NCBI RefSeq assembly: GCF_023630705.1
Contig: NZ_JALQEM010000038.1
Span: forward strand, 62,001 to 126,000
Length of the DNA stretch: 64,000 nucleotides
Reading direction: 5' to 3'
From: Caballeronia sp. GAFFF1
Lineage (GTDB): Bacteria; Pseudomonadota; Gammaproteobacteria; Burkholderiales; Burkholderiaceae
The notes under the pieces are model-generated. The model did not search any database. It had not been told where the DNA came from and saw only the letters and a program-made list of their open reading frames with translations. Below are positions 8,493-17,347 of this stretch, piece after piece (the stretch's first letter is position 1; each line of letters starts with the position of its first letter). A program made the position numbers and the translations under genes.

Positions 8493-9938
8493 TCAGACCG
8501 CCATCACCGTCACCGACTTCGACACGAGGTACGGCTCCAGCGCCTCGGGTCCGCCTTCCGAGCCGTAGCCCGAATCCTTCACGCCGCCGAACGGCATTTC
8601 CGGCCACGGCGTTGCGGGCTGGTTGATCCACAACATGCCCACTTCGAGCTGGTTCGTGAGCAAGTGCACGTTCTTGAACGAGCGCGTGAACGCGTAGCCG
8701 GCCAGGCCGTACGGCAGCCGGTTCGCCTCGGCGATGGCGTCCTCCAGCGAATCGAAGCCGCGAATGGCCGCGACCGGGCCGAACGGCTCGTTGTTGAACA
8801 CGTCGGCTTCGAGCGGCACGTCGGTCAGCACGGTCGGCGCGAAGAAGTTGCCGGCCGAGCCGATGCGCTCGCCGCCCGTCGCGATCTTCGCGCCTGCCTG
8901 ACGCGCGTTTTCGACGACGCTCGCCATTGCCGTGATGCGCCGCGCGTTGGCGAGCGGCCCGAGCGTCGTTCCTTCGGCGAGGCCGTCGCCGACCGACAGG
9001 CTCTCCGCATGCCTGACGAGCGCCTTCGCGAAGTCGTCGCGCAGGCTGTTGTGAACCAGAAAACGCGTCGGCGAGATGCAGACCTGACCCGCGTTGCGGA
9101 ACTTGGCCGCGCCCGACGCCTTCACGGCGCGCTCGACATCGGCATCTTCCGCGACGATCACGGGAGCGTGGCCGCCGAGTTCCATCGTCGCGCGCTTCAT
9201 GTGCTGGCCGGCGAGCGCGGCAAGCTGCTTGCCGACAGCGGTCGAGCCGGTGAACGTCACCTTGCGGATCACCGGATGCGCGATCAGATACTTCGAGATT
9301 TCCGGCGGATCGCCGAACACGAGTCCGAGCACGCCGTTGGGCACGCCCGCGTCGGCGAACGCGCGGATGAGTTCGGCGGGCGATGCCGGCGTCTCTTCCG
9401 GCGCCTTCACGATGAACGAGCAACCCGTCGTCAGCGCGGCCGACAGCTTGCGCACCACCTGATTGACCGGGAAGTTCCACGGCGTGAACGCGGCGACCGG
9501 CCCGACCGGCTCTTTCACGACCGTCTGCTGCGCGTTGACGTTGCGCGGCGGCACGATCCGGCCGTAGACGCGGCGCCCTTCGTCCGCGAACCATTCGATG
9601 ATATCCGCCGCCGAATTTACCTCGATGCGCGCTTCGGCGAGCGGCTTGCCCTGCTCCATCGTCATCAGGCGCGCGATGCTGTCGGCGCGTTCGCGCACGA
9701 GCGCGGCGGCCTTGCGCATGAGCGAGGCGCGTTCGAGCGCGCTCATCTTCCGCCACGTCGCGAAGCCCGCTTGCGCGGCGGCCACGGCGCGATCCAGATC
9801 CGGAATGCCGGCGCGCGCGACGGTGCCGATTTTCTCGCCGGTGGCCGGGTTCACCACGTCGAGCGTGGCGCCGCCCTGCGCGTCGCACCATTCGCCGTTG
9901 ATATAAAGACGCGTGTTCTGATACGTACCTGCAGTCAT
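8493..9938 (-). CDS. NAD(P)+-dependent succinate-semialdehyde dehydrogenase family protein
   Basis: The 481-residue aldehyde dehydrogenase has FTPWNFPVNQ with the oxyanion Asn155, the cofactor loop FTGSTAVGKQLA, the general base Glu253 in MELGGHAP and the nucleophile Cys287 in NAGQVCISPTRF. The length and the E-P-F-G-P-V block match the succinate/glutarate semialdehyde branch, which oxidises the semialdehyde to the dicarboxylate in GABA, lysine or sugar-acid breakdown. The real substrate cannot be fixed from sequence; alpha-ketoglutarate semialdehyde is an alternative. The ATG at 9938 is preceded by an AAGAGGTG-type ribosome site. An intrinsic terminator follows at 8436-8463. No aminotransferase partner gene is adjacent. 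Confidence 0.85.
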   Translation of the reverse strand: MTAGTYQNTRLYINGEWCDAQGGATLDVVNPATGEKIGTVARAGIPDLDRAVAAAQAGFATWRKMSALERASLMRKAAALVRERADSIARLMTMEQGKPLAEARIEVNSAADIIEWFADEGRRVYGRIVPPRNVNAQQTVVKEPVGPVAAFTPWNFPVNQVVRKLSAALTTGCSFIVKAPEETPASPAELIRAFADAGVPNGVLGLVFGDPPEISKYLIAHPVIRKVTFTGSTAVGKQLAALAGQHMKRATMELGGHAPVIVAEDADVERAVKASGAAKFRNAGQVCISPTRFLVHNSLRDDFAKALVRHAESLSVGDGLAEGTTLGPLANARRITAMASVVENARQAGAKIATGGERIGSAGNFFAPTVLTDVPLEADVFNNEPFGPVAAIRGFDSLEDAIAEANRLPYGLAGYAFTRSFKNVHLLTNQLEVGMLWINQPATPWPEMPFGGVKDSGYGSEGGPEALEPYLVSKSVTVMAV

Positions 9939-10100
9939 TGAGCACCTCTTGCTGGAAAGATGGTCCGCGCCGGTGCGTTTCCGGCGCGGCGTCTATTGCA
10001 CGACGATTGCCGCCGCGGCGCTTCGGCGCATGCGCCGCGCTGCATCGTCGTCGAAAAGAAAAGGATACGGATTAAATCGCCGGCGTGCATGGGTCGCCCA

Positions 10101-10924
10101 TCACTTCCCGCGCTTGCCGAAGAAGTCGATGAGCGCGTCGGCCGCGGCTTTGTCGTTTGCGAGCCGCGCGTAGAGGCCCGCCGCGCCTTCGTAAATGCGA
10201 TGCTCCGGATACGCATCGCCGATGAACGCGGCGATCTCTTCCATCTCCGCGACCCAGCGATACGCCTTTGGCGGCATGCGCGGCACGTTACCGCCAAGCC
10301 ACGCGGCAAGCTCCGGCTGGCTTTCGCGCAACTCGGCGAAGAGCGCCTCTCCCGCGCCGTTGCGCATGGCGGCAAGCGACATGGCCGAGCCGATCGCCGT
10401 CAGCCCTTTCGTGATGCCCGCGTACGACATCTTGAGCGCGGAGGCTGCGCCGACCGGGCCGTCGAGCGCGCGCACGTTCAGGCCCGCGTCGCCGAGCACG
10501 GCTGCGCGCGCGGCGTGCGGTCCGGAAAGATAGAACTTCGGCGCCGACGGCGGCCCGATGATCGCGGCATCGACGAACGGCGCGCCGGTGGCATCGACCG
10601 TTCGGGCGATGGTCGCGGCGGTATCGGGGCTGATGGCGTTGCAGTCGACAAAGACGGCTTTGCGCGCCGCCTGCGTGAGCGCGGCGCGAGACGTTCGGCG
10701 GTTTGCACCGCGACGGCCGGCGGCACGATGGAAAGAATGAAATCGCACGCGGCCAGTTCGGCGAGGCTCGCGTCCTGCATGCCTGCGTCTTTTGCACGAG
10801 CGGCGCTCGCGGCGCTGCGGCCTTCGAGCGTCGTGAGGACGCGCGCGCCCGAGGCGGACAGCGCCCGGCCGACCGCCGATCCCATGCTGCCCGCGCCGAG
10901 CAGCGCAATGGTCAAACGAGTCAA
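10101..10924 (-). pseudogene. NAD(P)-dependent oxidoreductase, 6PGDH-type with DUF1932 domain, frameshifted
   Basis: The N-terminal part (from the ATG at 10924) is a Rossmann domain with ALLGAGSMGSAVGRAL and continues to PPAVAVQTAERLA. The remainder (KAVFVDCNAISPDTAATIA, FVDAAIIGPPS, GAASALKMSYAGITKG and the DUF1932 tail) lies in another frame, and the break falls at about 10675-10700. The two parts together make one complete beta-hydroxyacid-dehydrogenase-like enzyme of usual size (about 275 residues). One lost or gained base therefore separates the halves. It may be a real inactivating mutation or a sequencing error. The substrate is unknown. Confidence 0.8.
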
Positions 10925-11015
10925 GTGCGGCTCCTTGCGGATCGGTGACGAGACCCACAGGATACGCGGATGAGCGCGCGCTCGCAGCGCTCATCCGGCG
11001 ACCGAACGCGTGGCC

Positions 11016-12350
11016 TTAGGCCTCGTCGCCCTTGATCTGCGGCAGCGCTGACGCCTCGCCCGGCGTGAGCAGTCCGACTTGCGCGTAGATGCGCAGTTTG
11101 TCACGCGTATCGGTGATGTCGAGATTGCGCATCGTCAATTGGCCGATGCGGTCGCGCGGCGAGAAGGTGGACGCCACCTTCTCCATCGACAGGCGTTCCG
11201 GCTGATACGTCAGATTCGGCGACTTGGTGCTGAGAATCGAGTAGTCGTTGCCGCGGCGCAGTTCGAGCGTCACTTCGCCGGTGATCGCGCGCGCGACCCA
11301 GCGTTGCGCGGTTTCGCGCAGCATGATGGCCTGCGAATCGAACCAGCGGCCCTGATACAGCAAGCGCCCGAGGCGGCGGCCGTTCTCGCGGTACTGCTCG
11401 ATGGTGTCTTCGTTATGAATGCCGGTCACGAGGCGTTCATACGCGATATGAAGCAGCGCGAGCCCCGGCGCTTCATAGATGCCGCGGCTCTTCGCCTCGA
11501 TGATGCGGTTCTCGATCTGATCGCTCATGCCGAGGCCGTGACGCCCGCCGATGCGGTTCGCTTCCAGCAGCAGCTCCACCGCGTCGGTGAACGTCGTGCC
11601 GTTCAGGGCGACCGGGCGGCCTTCCTCGAAGCGGATCGTCACTTCTTCCTTGTCGATCTTCACGTCGTCGCGCCAGAACGCGACGCCCATGATCGGATTC
11701 ACGATCTTGATGCCCGATTCGAGGCTTTCGAGGTCCTTGGCTTCGTGCGTGGCGCCGAGCAGGTTCGAATCCGTCGAATATGCCTTTTCCGCCGACATCT
11801 TGTATTCGAAACCCGACTGGCGCATGAATTCCGACATTTCCGCGCGGCCGCCGAGTTCGTCGATGAACGTCTGGTCGAGCCACGGCTTGTAGATCTTCAG
11901 GTCCGGATTCACGAGCAGGCCGTAGCGATAGAAACGCTCGATGTCATTGCCCTTGTACGTGCTGCCGTCGCCCCAGATGTTGACGCCGTCTTCCTTCATC
12001 GCGGCGACGAGCATGGTGCCGGTCACGGCGCGGCCGAGCGGCGTCGTGTTGAAGTAGGTGACGCCCGCCGTCGAAATATGGAACGCGCCGCATTGCAGCG
12101 CGGCGATGCCTTCCGCGACCAGTTGCGCGCGGCAGTCGATCAGGCGCGCGCCTTGGGCGCCATATTGCGTGGCGCGGCGGGGAATCGAGTCGTAGTCGTC
12201 TTCGTCGGGCTGGCCGAGGTTGGCCGTGTAGGCGTACGGCACCGCGCCCTTCAGGCGCATCCAGTGCAGCGCGGCGCTGGTGTCGAGGCCGCCTGAGAAC
12301 GCGATACCGACTTTTTGCCCAGTCGGAAGGCTTTCAAGAATTGTGCTCAT
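11016..12350 (-). CDS. argG: Argininosuccinate synthase
   Basis: This 444-residue enzyme joins citrulline and aspartate using ATP to form argininosuccinate, the penultimate step of arginine synthesis. The N-terminal ATP-pyrophosphatase P-loop AFSGGLDTS is at residues 17-25. Further family blocks are NTTPLGRAVTGTMLV, the GDGSTYKGNDIERFYRYG stretch and STDSNLLGATHEAKDLE. Length and these blocks match the longer E. coli-type branch of ArgG rather than the ~400-residue branch. It stands alone with the start at 12350 and about 120 bp of leader before the next gene. An anabolic gene on the same replicon as a plasmid-type origin supports calling the replicon a chromid. Confidence 0.95.
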   Translation of the reverse strand: MSTILESLPTGQKVGIAFSGGLDTSAALHWMRLKGAVPYAYTANLGQPDEDDYDSIPRRATQYGAQGARLIDCRAQLVAEGIAALQCGAFHISTAGVTYFNTTPLGRAVTGTMLVAAMKEDGVNIWGDGSTYKGNDIERFYRYGLLVNPDLKIYKPWLDQTFIDELGGRAEMSEFMRQSGFEYKMSAEKAYSTDSNLLGATHEAKDLESLESGIKIVNPIMGVAFWRDDVKIDKEEVTIRFEEGRPVALNGTTFTDAVELLLEANRIGGRHGLGMSDQIENRIIEAKSRGIYEAPGLALLHIAYERLVTGIHNEDTIEQYRENGRRLGRLLYQGRWFDSQAIMLRETAQRWVARAITGEVTLELRRGNDYSILSTKSPNLTYQPERLSMEKVASTFSPRDRIGQLTMRNLDITDTRDKLRIYAQVGLLTPGEASALPQIKGDEA

Positions 12351-12472
12351 TAGCGAAACCGTTAAGTCGACGTACGGGAAAGGTGCAACTGGGCAGTATC
12401 AACCATGACCGGTGATATGACAAGTTTGCGCCAAAACCGCGCGTGTAGACGGTCGTTCGCCGCGAGCCGCCG

Positions 12473-12793
12473 CTAGTGCAGGATGTCCGTCGCCTTGTGC
12501 GCCGGATCGACGCCGTCGATCAGAAAGACAGCACCGCGCGCGTGGCGGGTGCGCAGCGGCAGAATGCGCCGATACGCGTCGGACTCGTACCAGCCCCGCG
12601 CGGCCGATGAATCCGGAAACGCAATCACGACGAGATCGCCGTGCCACGCGCCCTCGCGCACGTCGCACGGGCCGCCGTGAATGATGAAACGCCCGCCGAA
12701 CGGCGCGAGCGTGGCGTCGATTTGCTCCAGATACGCGACGATATCCGCGCACGTGTCGACTTCATGCAGATGCCCAACGGCGTAAGCAGTCAT
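12473..12793 (-). CDS. DUF1330 domain-containing protein
   Basis: A 106-residue protein with the dimeric alpha/beta-barrel layout of DUF1330: AYAVGHLHEVD, an ATLAPFGGRFIIHGGP block, then DLVVIAFPDSSAARGWYESDAYRRILPLR, the recognisable family core (shown here only in part). The function of the family is not established. The ATG at 12793 has AAGGGAG seven bases upstream; the longer open frame to 13615 lies inside acdS and is not used. It is 86 bp downstream of acdS in the same direction and may be read through from it. Confidence 0.85.
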   Translation of the reverse strand: MTAYAVGHLHEVDTCADIVAYLEQIDATLAPFGGRFIIHGGPCDVREGAWHGDLVVIAFPDSSAARGWYESDAYRRILPLRTRHARGAVFLIDGVDPAHKATDILH

Positions 12794-12879
12794 TTCGCGG
12801 CTCCCTTCTTCTGTGTGAGGATGCCGCCGATCTTGCCGGCCCGCGCGCGTTGCGTCGATTACGTGCGAGGTAAAGCGAG

Positions 12880-13896
12880 TCAGCCGTTGCGGAACAGGTA
12901 GCTGTAGGCATTGAGCGCGGGTACGCCGCCGAGATGGGCGTACAGCACCTTCGACCCTTTCGGGAACTCGCCGTTGCGCACCATCTGGATCATGCCGTCC
13001 ATGGACTTGCCTTCGTAGACGGGATCGGTCAGCACGCCTTCCAGCCGCGCGCACAGGCGAATGGCGTCGAGCGTGCCTTCGTTCGGCAGGCCGTATTCGG
13101 GGCCGCCGAAGCGCGTGTCGAGAATCACGTCGTCGCGCGTGATGTCCTGGCCGAGATCGACGAGCGCCGCCGTGTGCTTCGCAATGCGCGTGATCTGCTC
13201 GTGCGTCTGCTGCGGCTTCGCGGACGCGTCGATGCCGATCACGCGCCGCGCCCGGCCATCCGCCGCGAAACCGACGACCATGCCCGCCTGCGTGCTGCCC
13301 GTCACTGAGCACACCACGATGTAGTCGAACTTGAAGCCGAGTTCGGCTTCCTGCTGCCGCACTTCCTCCGCGAAGCCGACGAAACCCAGCCCGCCCAGCG
13401 GATGCTCGGAGCAGCCCGCCGGTATCGGGAACGGTTTGCCGCCCGCCGCGCGCACGCTGTCCATCGCGTCCTGCCAGCTTTTGCGAATGCCGATATCGAA
13501 GCCGTCGGGCACGAGGCGCACGTCCGCGCCCATCATGCGCGACAACTGGATATTGCCGACGCGGTCGTAGACGGCGTCCGAGTAGTTGACCCAGTTTTCC
13601 TGCACGAGCATGCACTTCATGCCGAGATGCGCGGCAACGGCGGCGACCTGACGCGTCTGGTTCGACTGAATGCCGCCGATGGACACGAGCGTGTCGCAGC
13701 CTTGTTCGAGCGCCTCGGGAATCAGATATTCGAGCTTGCGCGTCTTGTTGCCGCCGAACGCAAGACCGCTGTTGCAGTCCTCGCGCTTCGCATACAGCTC
13801 GACTTTGCCGCCGAGATGCGCGCTCAGGCGCTTGAGCGGCTGAATGGGCGTCGGCCCGAAAGTGAGCTTATAGCGGGGGAAACGTTGCAGGTTCAT
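12880..13896 (-). CDS. acdS: 1-aminocyclopropane-1-carboxylate deaminase
   Basis: The PLP enzyme cleaves ACC, the plant ethylene precursor, to 2-oxobutyrate and ammonia, and is a hallmark of plant-associated Burkholderia-type bacteria. From the ATG at 13896 the protein has exactly 338 residues, the canonical AcdS length. Lys51 in GGNKTRKLE is the PLP lysine. The residues that separate true deaminases from D-cysteine desulfhydrases are present: Tyr294 and Glu295 (VYEGKS) and Leu322 (AHLGG). The gene is divergent from an Lrp-family regulator, the usual acdR arrangement, so expression probably depends on AcdR and ACC. The six-residue longer start at 13914 is less likely because AcdS proteins begin MNLQRFPRY. 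Confidence 0.95.
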   Translation of the reverse strand: MNLQRFPRYKLTFGPTPIQPLKRLSAHLGGKVELYAKREDCNSGLAFGGNKTRKLEYLIPEALEQGCDTLVSIGGIQSNQTRQVAAVAAHLGMKCMLVQENWVNYSDAVYDRVGNIQLSRMMGADVRLVPDGFDIGIRKSWQDAMDSVRAAGGKPFPIPAGCSEHPLGGLGFVGFAEEVRQQEAELGFKFDYIVVCSVTGSTQAGMVVGFAADGRARRVIGIDASAKPQQTHEQITRIAKHTAALVDLGQDITRDDVILDTRFGGPEYGLPNEGTLDAIRLCARLEGVLTDPVYEGKSMDGMIQMVRNGEFPKGSKVLYAHLGGVPALNAYSYLFRNG

Positions 13897-13985
13897 GGTC
13901 GGCATCCTGTGCAATTAAGGTCGGGCTGCCGCGCGTGATCCGCGACGCCTGACAGAAATCGTAGTCAATCTGCGGGATGCCGGCG

Positions 13986-14014
13986 TTGCGAAGAAATTCG
14001 CTTTGGCCTAACGT
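13986..14014 (+). promoter_or_regulatory. Likely sigma-70 promoter of acdR in the acdS/acdR intergenic region
   Basis: TTGCGA (13986-13991) and TAACGT (14009-14014) are separated by 17 bp and lie about 60 bp before the acdR start. The 176-bp divergent region should also hold AcdR sites for acdS control, but I could not define a clear Lrp box. Confidence 0.45.
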
Positions 14015-14072
14015 AGCCGCTTGTCGGCTCGGTCGAGCGAACTTTTATTTCTTCCAAGAGCGCACGCACGCA

Positions 14073-14573
14073 ATGAAGAAAATCACACCACGGCGAGAGC
14101 CGCCAGCATCGGGCATCGAGATCGATCGCGTCGATCGCGCGATCCTGCGTCAGCTTCAGCGCGATGCGTCCATATCCAATGTCGCGCTTGCCGCCAAGGT
14201 TCACCTGAGCCCGCCCGCGTGCCTGCGGCGCGTCGAGCGGCTGCGCGAAGCCGGGCTGATTCGCGGCACCGTCGCGCTATTGAACCCGAAGGCGCTGGAT
14301 GCGGGCATGCTCGTGCTGATCGGCGTCGTGCTCGATCGCTCGACGCCCGAGTCCTTCACGGATTTCGAAAAAGCCGCGCAGAAGGTGCCGGGGTGCATGG
14401 AATGTCACGTCGTGACCGGCGAGTTCGATTTCTTCATGCTGATTCGCACGCGCGACAGCGACAGCTTCAACCGGCTGCACGCGGAGAAGCTGCTGTATCT
14501 GCCGGGGGTCCGGCAGATACGGACATTCGTCGTTCTGCGCGAGATTCTTTCGACGACAGCATTCCCCATCTGA
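14073..14573 (+). CDS. acdR: Lrp/AsnC-family transcriptional regulator of acdS
   Basis: The 166-residue protein has an N-terminal winged helix-turn-helix (IDRVDRAILRQLQRDA, NVALAAKVHLSPPACLRRVERL) and a C-terminal RAM ligand-binding domain (ECHVVTGEFDFFMLIRTRD; LPGVRQIRTFVVLREI). Family members bind as dimers or octamers to sites upstream of metabolic genes. Placement 176 bp from and divergent to acdS matches the acdR/acdS pair known from pseudomonads and Burkholderia. The ATG at 14073 gives a basic N-terminus (MKKITPRREPP) before the HTH; the frame stays open further upstream but that part overlaps the promoter. Confidence 0.85.
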   Translation: MKKITPRREPPASGIEIDRVDRAILRQLQRDASISNVALAAKVHLSPPACLRRVERLREAGLIRGTVALLNPKALDAGMLVLIGVVLDRSTPESFTDFEKAAQKVPGCMECHVVTGEFDFFMLIRTRDSDSFNRLHAEKLLYLPGVRQIRTFVVLREILSTTAFPI

Positions 14574-14600
14574 CGCGCCGAGGCGCAACGCGGGCACGCG

Positions 14601-16775
14601 TTACCAGCGATAGTTCATGCCCGCGAACACTTGCCGCCCGTAGCCGAACGCGCACCAGCTTCCGTAGTAGCACGACGCCACATACTCTTTGTCGAAGAGA
14701 TTCTGCGCATTGACATACAACTCCGCGCCCTTCAGCTGCGCTGCTGCGCGGCCGAGGTCATAGCGCAGCGTGGCATCGACCAGAAAGAAGCTCTGCACCT
14801 TGAAGTCGTTCTGGGTGCTGTACGTCGTGCCGGTGTATCGCCCGCCCGCGCCGAGCGAAAGGCCCGCCAGCGGCCCGCGATTGATCGTGTAATACGCCCA
14901 CAACGACGCCTGATTCTGCGGCACGGCCGGCAGATGCTTGCCTTGCAGGCCGCCGTTGTCTTTCGTGTAGACGGTATTCAAATACGTATAGCTGCCCGTC
15001 ACGTTCAACGAATCCGTGAGACTGACCTTCGCTTCCAGTTCGACGCCGCGCGAGCGGGCTTCGCCGGTTTGCGACTGGAAGTTCGGGTTCGTGGCATCGA
15101 CGGTCAGCAAGTTTTCGCGCGTCAAATCGAATAAAGCCGCCGTGAACAGCGCGTCGTAGCCCTTCGGCTGATACTTCACGCCCACTTCGTATTGATGCCC
15201 ACGCTCGGGGTCGAACGCGCGGCCGTTGATGTCGGTGCCCACTTGCGGCGTGAACGACTCCGTATAGCTCACATACGGCGCAATGCCGTTGTTGAATACG
15301 TACGTCAAACCGGCGCGGCCCGTGAACGCGCGGTCGGACTGGCTCGACGACGTGCCGAACGTTTCGTTGCGCGTCTTGCTGTTGATCCAGTCTTCGCGCC
15401 CGCCGAGCGTGAGGATCGCGTTGCCGAAACGCGCCTGATCCTGCGCATACACGCCGTATTGCGTGCCGCTCAACACCTGCTTCGACAACTCGGGCACCGC
15501 AATCGTCTGGTTGTACACGGGCGCGAACATGTCGATGGAAGGCGCCGTGCCGAAGCCGGAGACGAAGTTCGTCGCGTAGTGCTGGTAATCGAAGCCGACG
15601 AGCAACGTGTGGTCGATCGGCCCGGTCGAGAAGTTGCCTTCGAGTTGATTGTCCAGCGCGACCGTATTCAGATTGTCCTGCGAATAGGCGGTGCCGCGAT
15701 CCAGCGTGCGCAGATCGGCTTCCAGCGCGCTCGCGTAGACACTTTTGTAGTCCTGCGCGAGGTGCATGTAACGGCCGTTCGCGCGGAACGTCCACGCGTT
15801 GGTCAGGCGTCGGTCGAACTTGTAGCCGACGGATTCCTGCACGCGATTGAAGCTCTCGAAGCTCGGATCGCCGTCGTAGAAATTGCTCGGCAGCTTGCCG
15901 TTCGGGTTATAGAGCACGGTCCCTTGCGGCGGCACGCTGCCGTAAGAAGAACTGCGCGGATCGTGCTGATAAAGGCCGAACAGCGTGAGCGACGTCTTGT
16001 TGTCCGGGCGCCAGGTGAACGACGGCGCAATCGCAATGCGCTCGTTTTTCGTCATGGCCACTTGTCCGTCTTCCTTGCGTCCGATGCCGGTCACGCGAAA
16101 GAGATAGCGGTCGTCGCCGGCGATCGGCCCGGACAGATCGAACTTGCCCTGGACGTGGCCGTAGTTGCCGACTTCGACGCCCACTTCGTGCAGCGGCTCG
16201 ACAGTCGGCAGCTTGCTTTCCATGTTGAGCAGCCCGCCCGCCGCGGCTTGCCCGTACAGCACGGACACCGGCCCTTTCAGGACTTCGACGCGATCCATCA
16301 GATACGGGTCGAGTTGCGGTATCGCATACCAGCCGTTACCGATGAGCTTGAGCCCGTTCCAGTACGTGTCGGCGTCGAAGCCGCGCACCTTCAGCAGGTC
16401 GTAGCGCGTTGCAATGGCGCCGCGCGTTTCCGGGGTCACGCCCGACACGTAGCGCACCGCGGCATTCAGCGTCTGCGCATTCTGCTGATCCATCTGATCC
16501 CGCGTGACGACGGAAACCGACTGCGGCGTCTCGATGATCGGCGTGCCGGACTTGAGCGCCGTCGAACTGGACTTCGCGACGTAGCCGTTCGTCGGCCCGT
16601 AAGGCGCGTCCTGATCGCTTTGCGCCGTCACCTTCACTGCGGGCAGCGTGCTTTCCGCTGGTGCGGCGTCGGCGTCGACCGATTGCGCGTTGACGCATGC
16701 GCTCGCCATGAACAGAAGCAGCGCGGCCGTTCTCAGCGGTCGCAGGGCGAACCGGCTGGTCTTGCGTGGATTCAT
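14601..16775 (-). CDS. TonB-dependent siderophore receptor
   Basis: This 724-residue outer-membrane receptor begins with a signal peptide (residues 1 to about 30, ending SACVNAQ). A plug domain follows (about 70-190: IIETPQSVSVVTRDQMDQQ, KVRGFDADTYWNGL, VEVLKGPVSVLYGQAA) and then a 22-strand-type barrel ending with the aromatic C-terminus GRQVFAGMNYRW. Plug and barrel features are those of the ferrichrome/hydroxamate group (FhuA, FpvA). There is no extra N-terminal signalling domain, so no sigma/anti-sigma relay is expected. A Fur-box-like site lies just upstream, implying iron repression. No siderophore synthesis or ABC transporter genes are adjacent, so it may take up foreign siderophores. 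Confidence 0.9.
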   Translation of the reverse strand: MNPRKTSRFALRPLRTAALLLFMASACVNAQSVDADAAPAESTLPAVKVTAQSDQDAPYGPTNGYVAKSSSTALKSGTPIIETPQSVSVVTRDQMDQQNAQTLNAAVRYVSGVTPETRGAIATRYDLLKVRGFDADTYWNGLKLIGNGWYAIPQLDPYLMDRVEVLKGPVSVLYGQAAAGGLLNMESKLPTVEPLHEVGVEVGNYGHVQGKFDLSGPIAGDDRYLFRVTGIGRKEDGQVAMTKNERIAIAPSFTWRPDNKTSLTLFGLYQHDPRSSSYGSVPPQGTVLYNPNGKLPSNFYDGDPSFESFNRVQESVGYKFDRRLTNAWTFRANGRYMHLAQDYKSVYASALEADLRTLDRGTAYSQDNLNTVALDNQLEGNFSTGPIDHTLLVGFDYQHYATNFVSGFGTAPSIDMFAPVYNQTIAVPELSKQVLSGTQYGVYAQDQARFGNAILTLGGREDWINSKTRNETFGTSSSQSDRAFTGRAGLTYVFNNGIAPYVSYTESFTPQVGTDINGRAFDPERGHQYEVGVKYQPKGYDALFTAALFDLTRENLLTVDATNPNFQSQTGEARSRGVELEAKVSLTDSLNVTGSYTYLNTVYTKDNGGLQGKHLPAVPQNQASLWAYYTINRGPLAGLSLGAGGRYTGTTYSTQNDFKVQSFFLVDATLRYDLGRAAAQLKGAELYVNAQNLFDKEYVASCYYGSWCAFGYGRQVFAGMNYRW

Positions 16776-16802
16776 GCTTAATCTCGTAGCCGTCGTGGTT
16801 TT

Positions 16803-16822
16803 AAATGCGAATCATTATTATT
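16803..16822 (-). promoter_or_regulatory. Fur-box-like operator upstream of the siderophore receptor
   Basis: The sequence AAATGCGAATCATTATTATT resembles the Fur consensus GATAATGATAATCATTATC, especially in the AATCATTAT core. It lies about 30-47 bp before the receptor ATG, where it would block transcription when iron is plentiful. Confidence 0.6.
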
Positions 16823-16891
16823 CAACGGCGGATTGTGCCCGCTGGCTTTACGTTTGTAAAGCTGCCGGCGACGCGGGCGGGAGGCTGGCAG

Positions 16892-17338
16892 TCAGAAGAC
16901 CGCGATGAGGACGACGCCCGCGACAGCCAGGCCGGCGCCGAGCAGACGCAACGCGCTGGCCTCGCGCACTTCGAAACCCATCAGCCCGAAGTGGTCGAGC
17001 GCGATCGAGGTCACGACAGCGGAAATGACGACGATGGTCGTGAAGGTGGCCGATCCGAGCTTTCGCGTGATGAGAAGCGAGCACATCAGAAAGAGCGCGT
17101 TGCAGATGCCGCCGATGTACGCCCACCACGGCACGCTGCCGAGACGCGAGAACGCGGGCCGCACGCCGAAGCCGAAGAACGGCACGCATACGGCAAGACA
17201 CGCCGCGCCGATCAGATAGACGATCAACGCGGACACGATCGGCTCGTGCAGGCCCTTGAGCAGCGCCGAGTTGCTGCCCGATTGCAGCGGGTTCGAGATG
17301 CCCGCCAGTACCGCGAAGACCGCCAGTAGCCATTGCAT
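16892..17338 (-). CDS. DMT-superfamily transporter (DUF606/YdcZ type)
   Basis: A 148-residue protein with five hydrophobic segments, about half the size of a classical 10-TM drug/metabolite transporter. The family blocks LAGISNPLQSGSNSALLKGL at the N-terminus and PWWAYIGGICNALFLMCSLL in the middle are those of DUF606 proteins. These probably act as dimers in the inner membrane; substrates are unknown. It starts 9 bp after the stop of the Gfo/Idh/MocA oxidoreductase gene and is very likely in one operon with it. Confidence 0.8.
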   Translation of the reverse strand: MQWLLAVFAVLAGISNPLQSGSNSALLKGLHEPIVSALIVYLIGAACLAVCVPFFGFGVRPAFSRLGSVPWWAYIGGICNALFLMCSLLITRKLGSATFTTIVVISAVVTSIALDHFGLMGFEVREASALRLLGAGLAVAGVVLIAVF

Positions 17339-17347
17339 GATGTCGCC

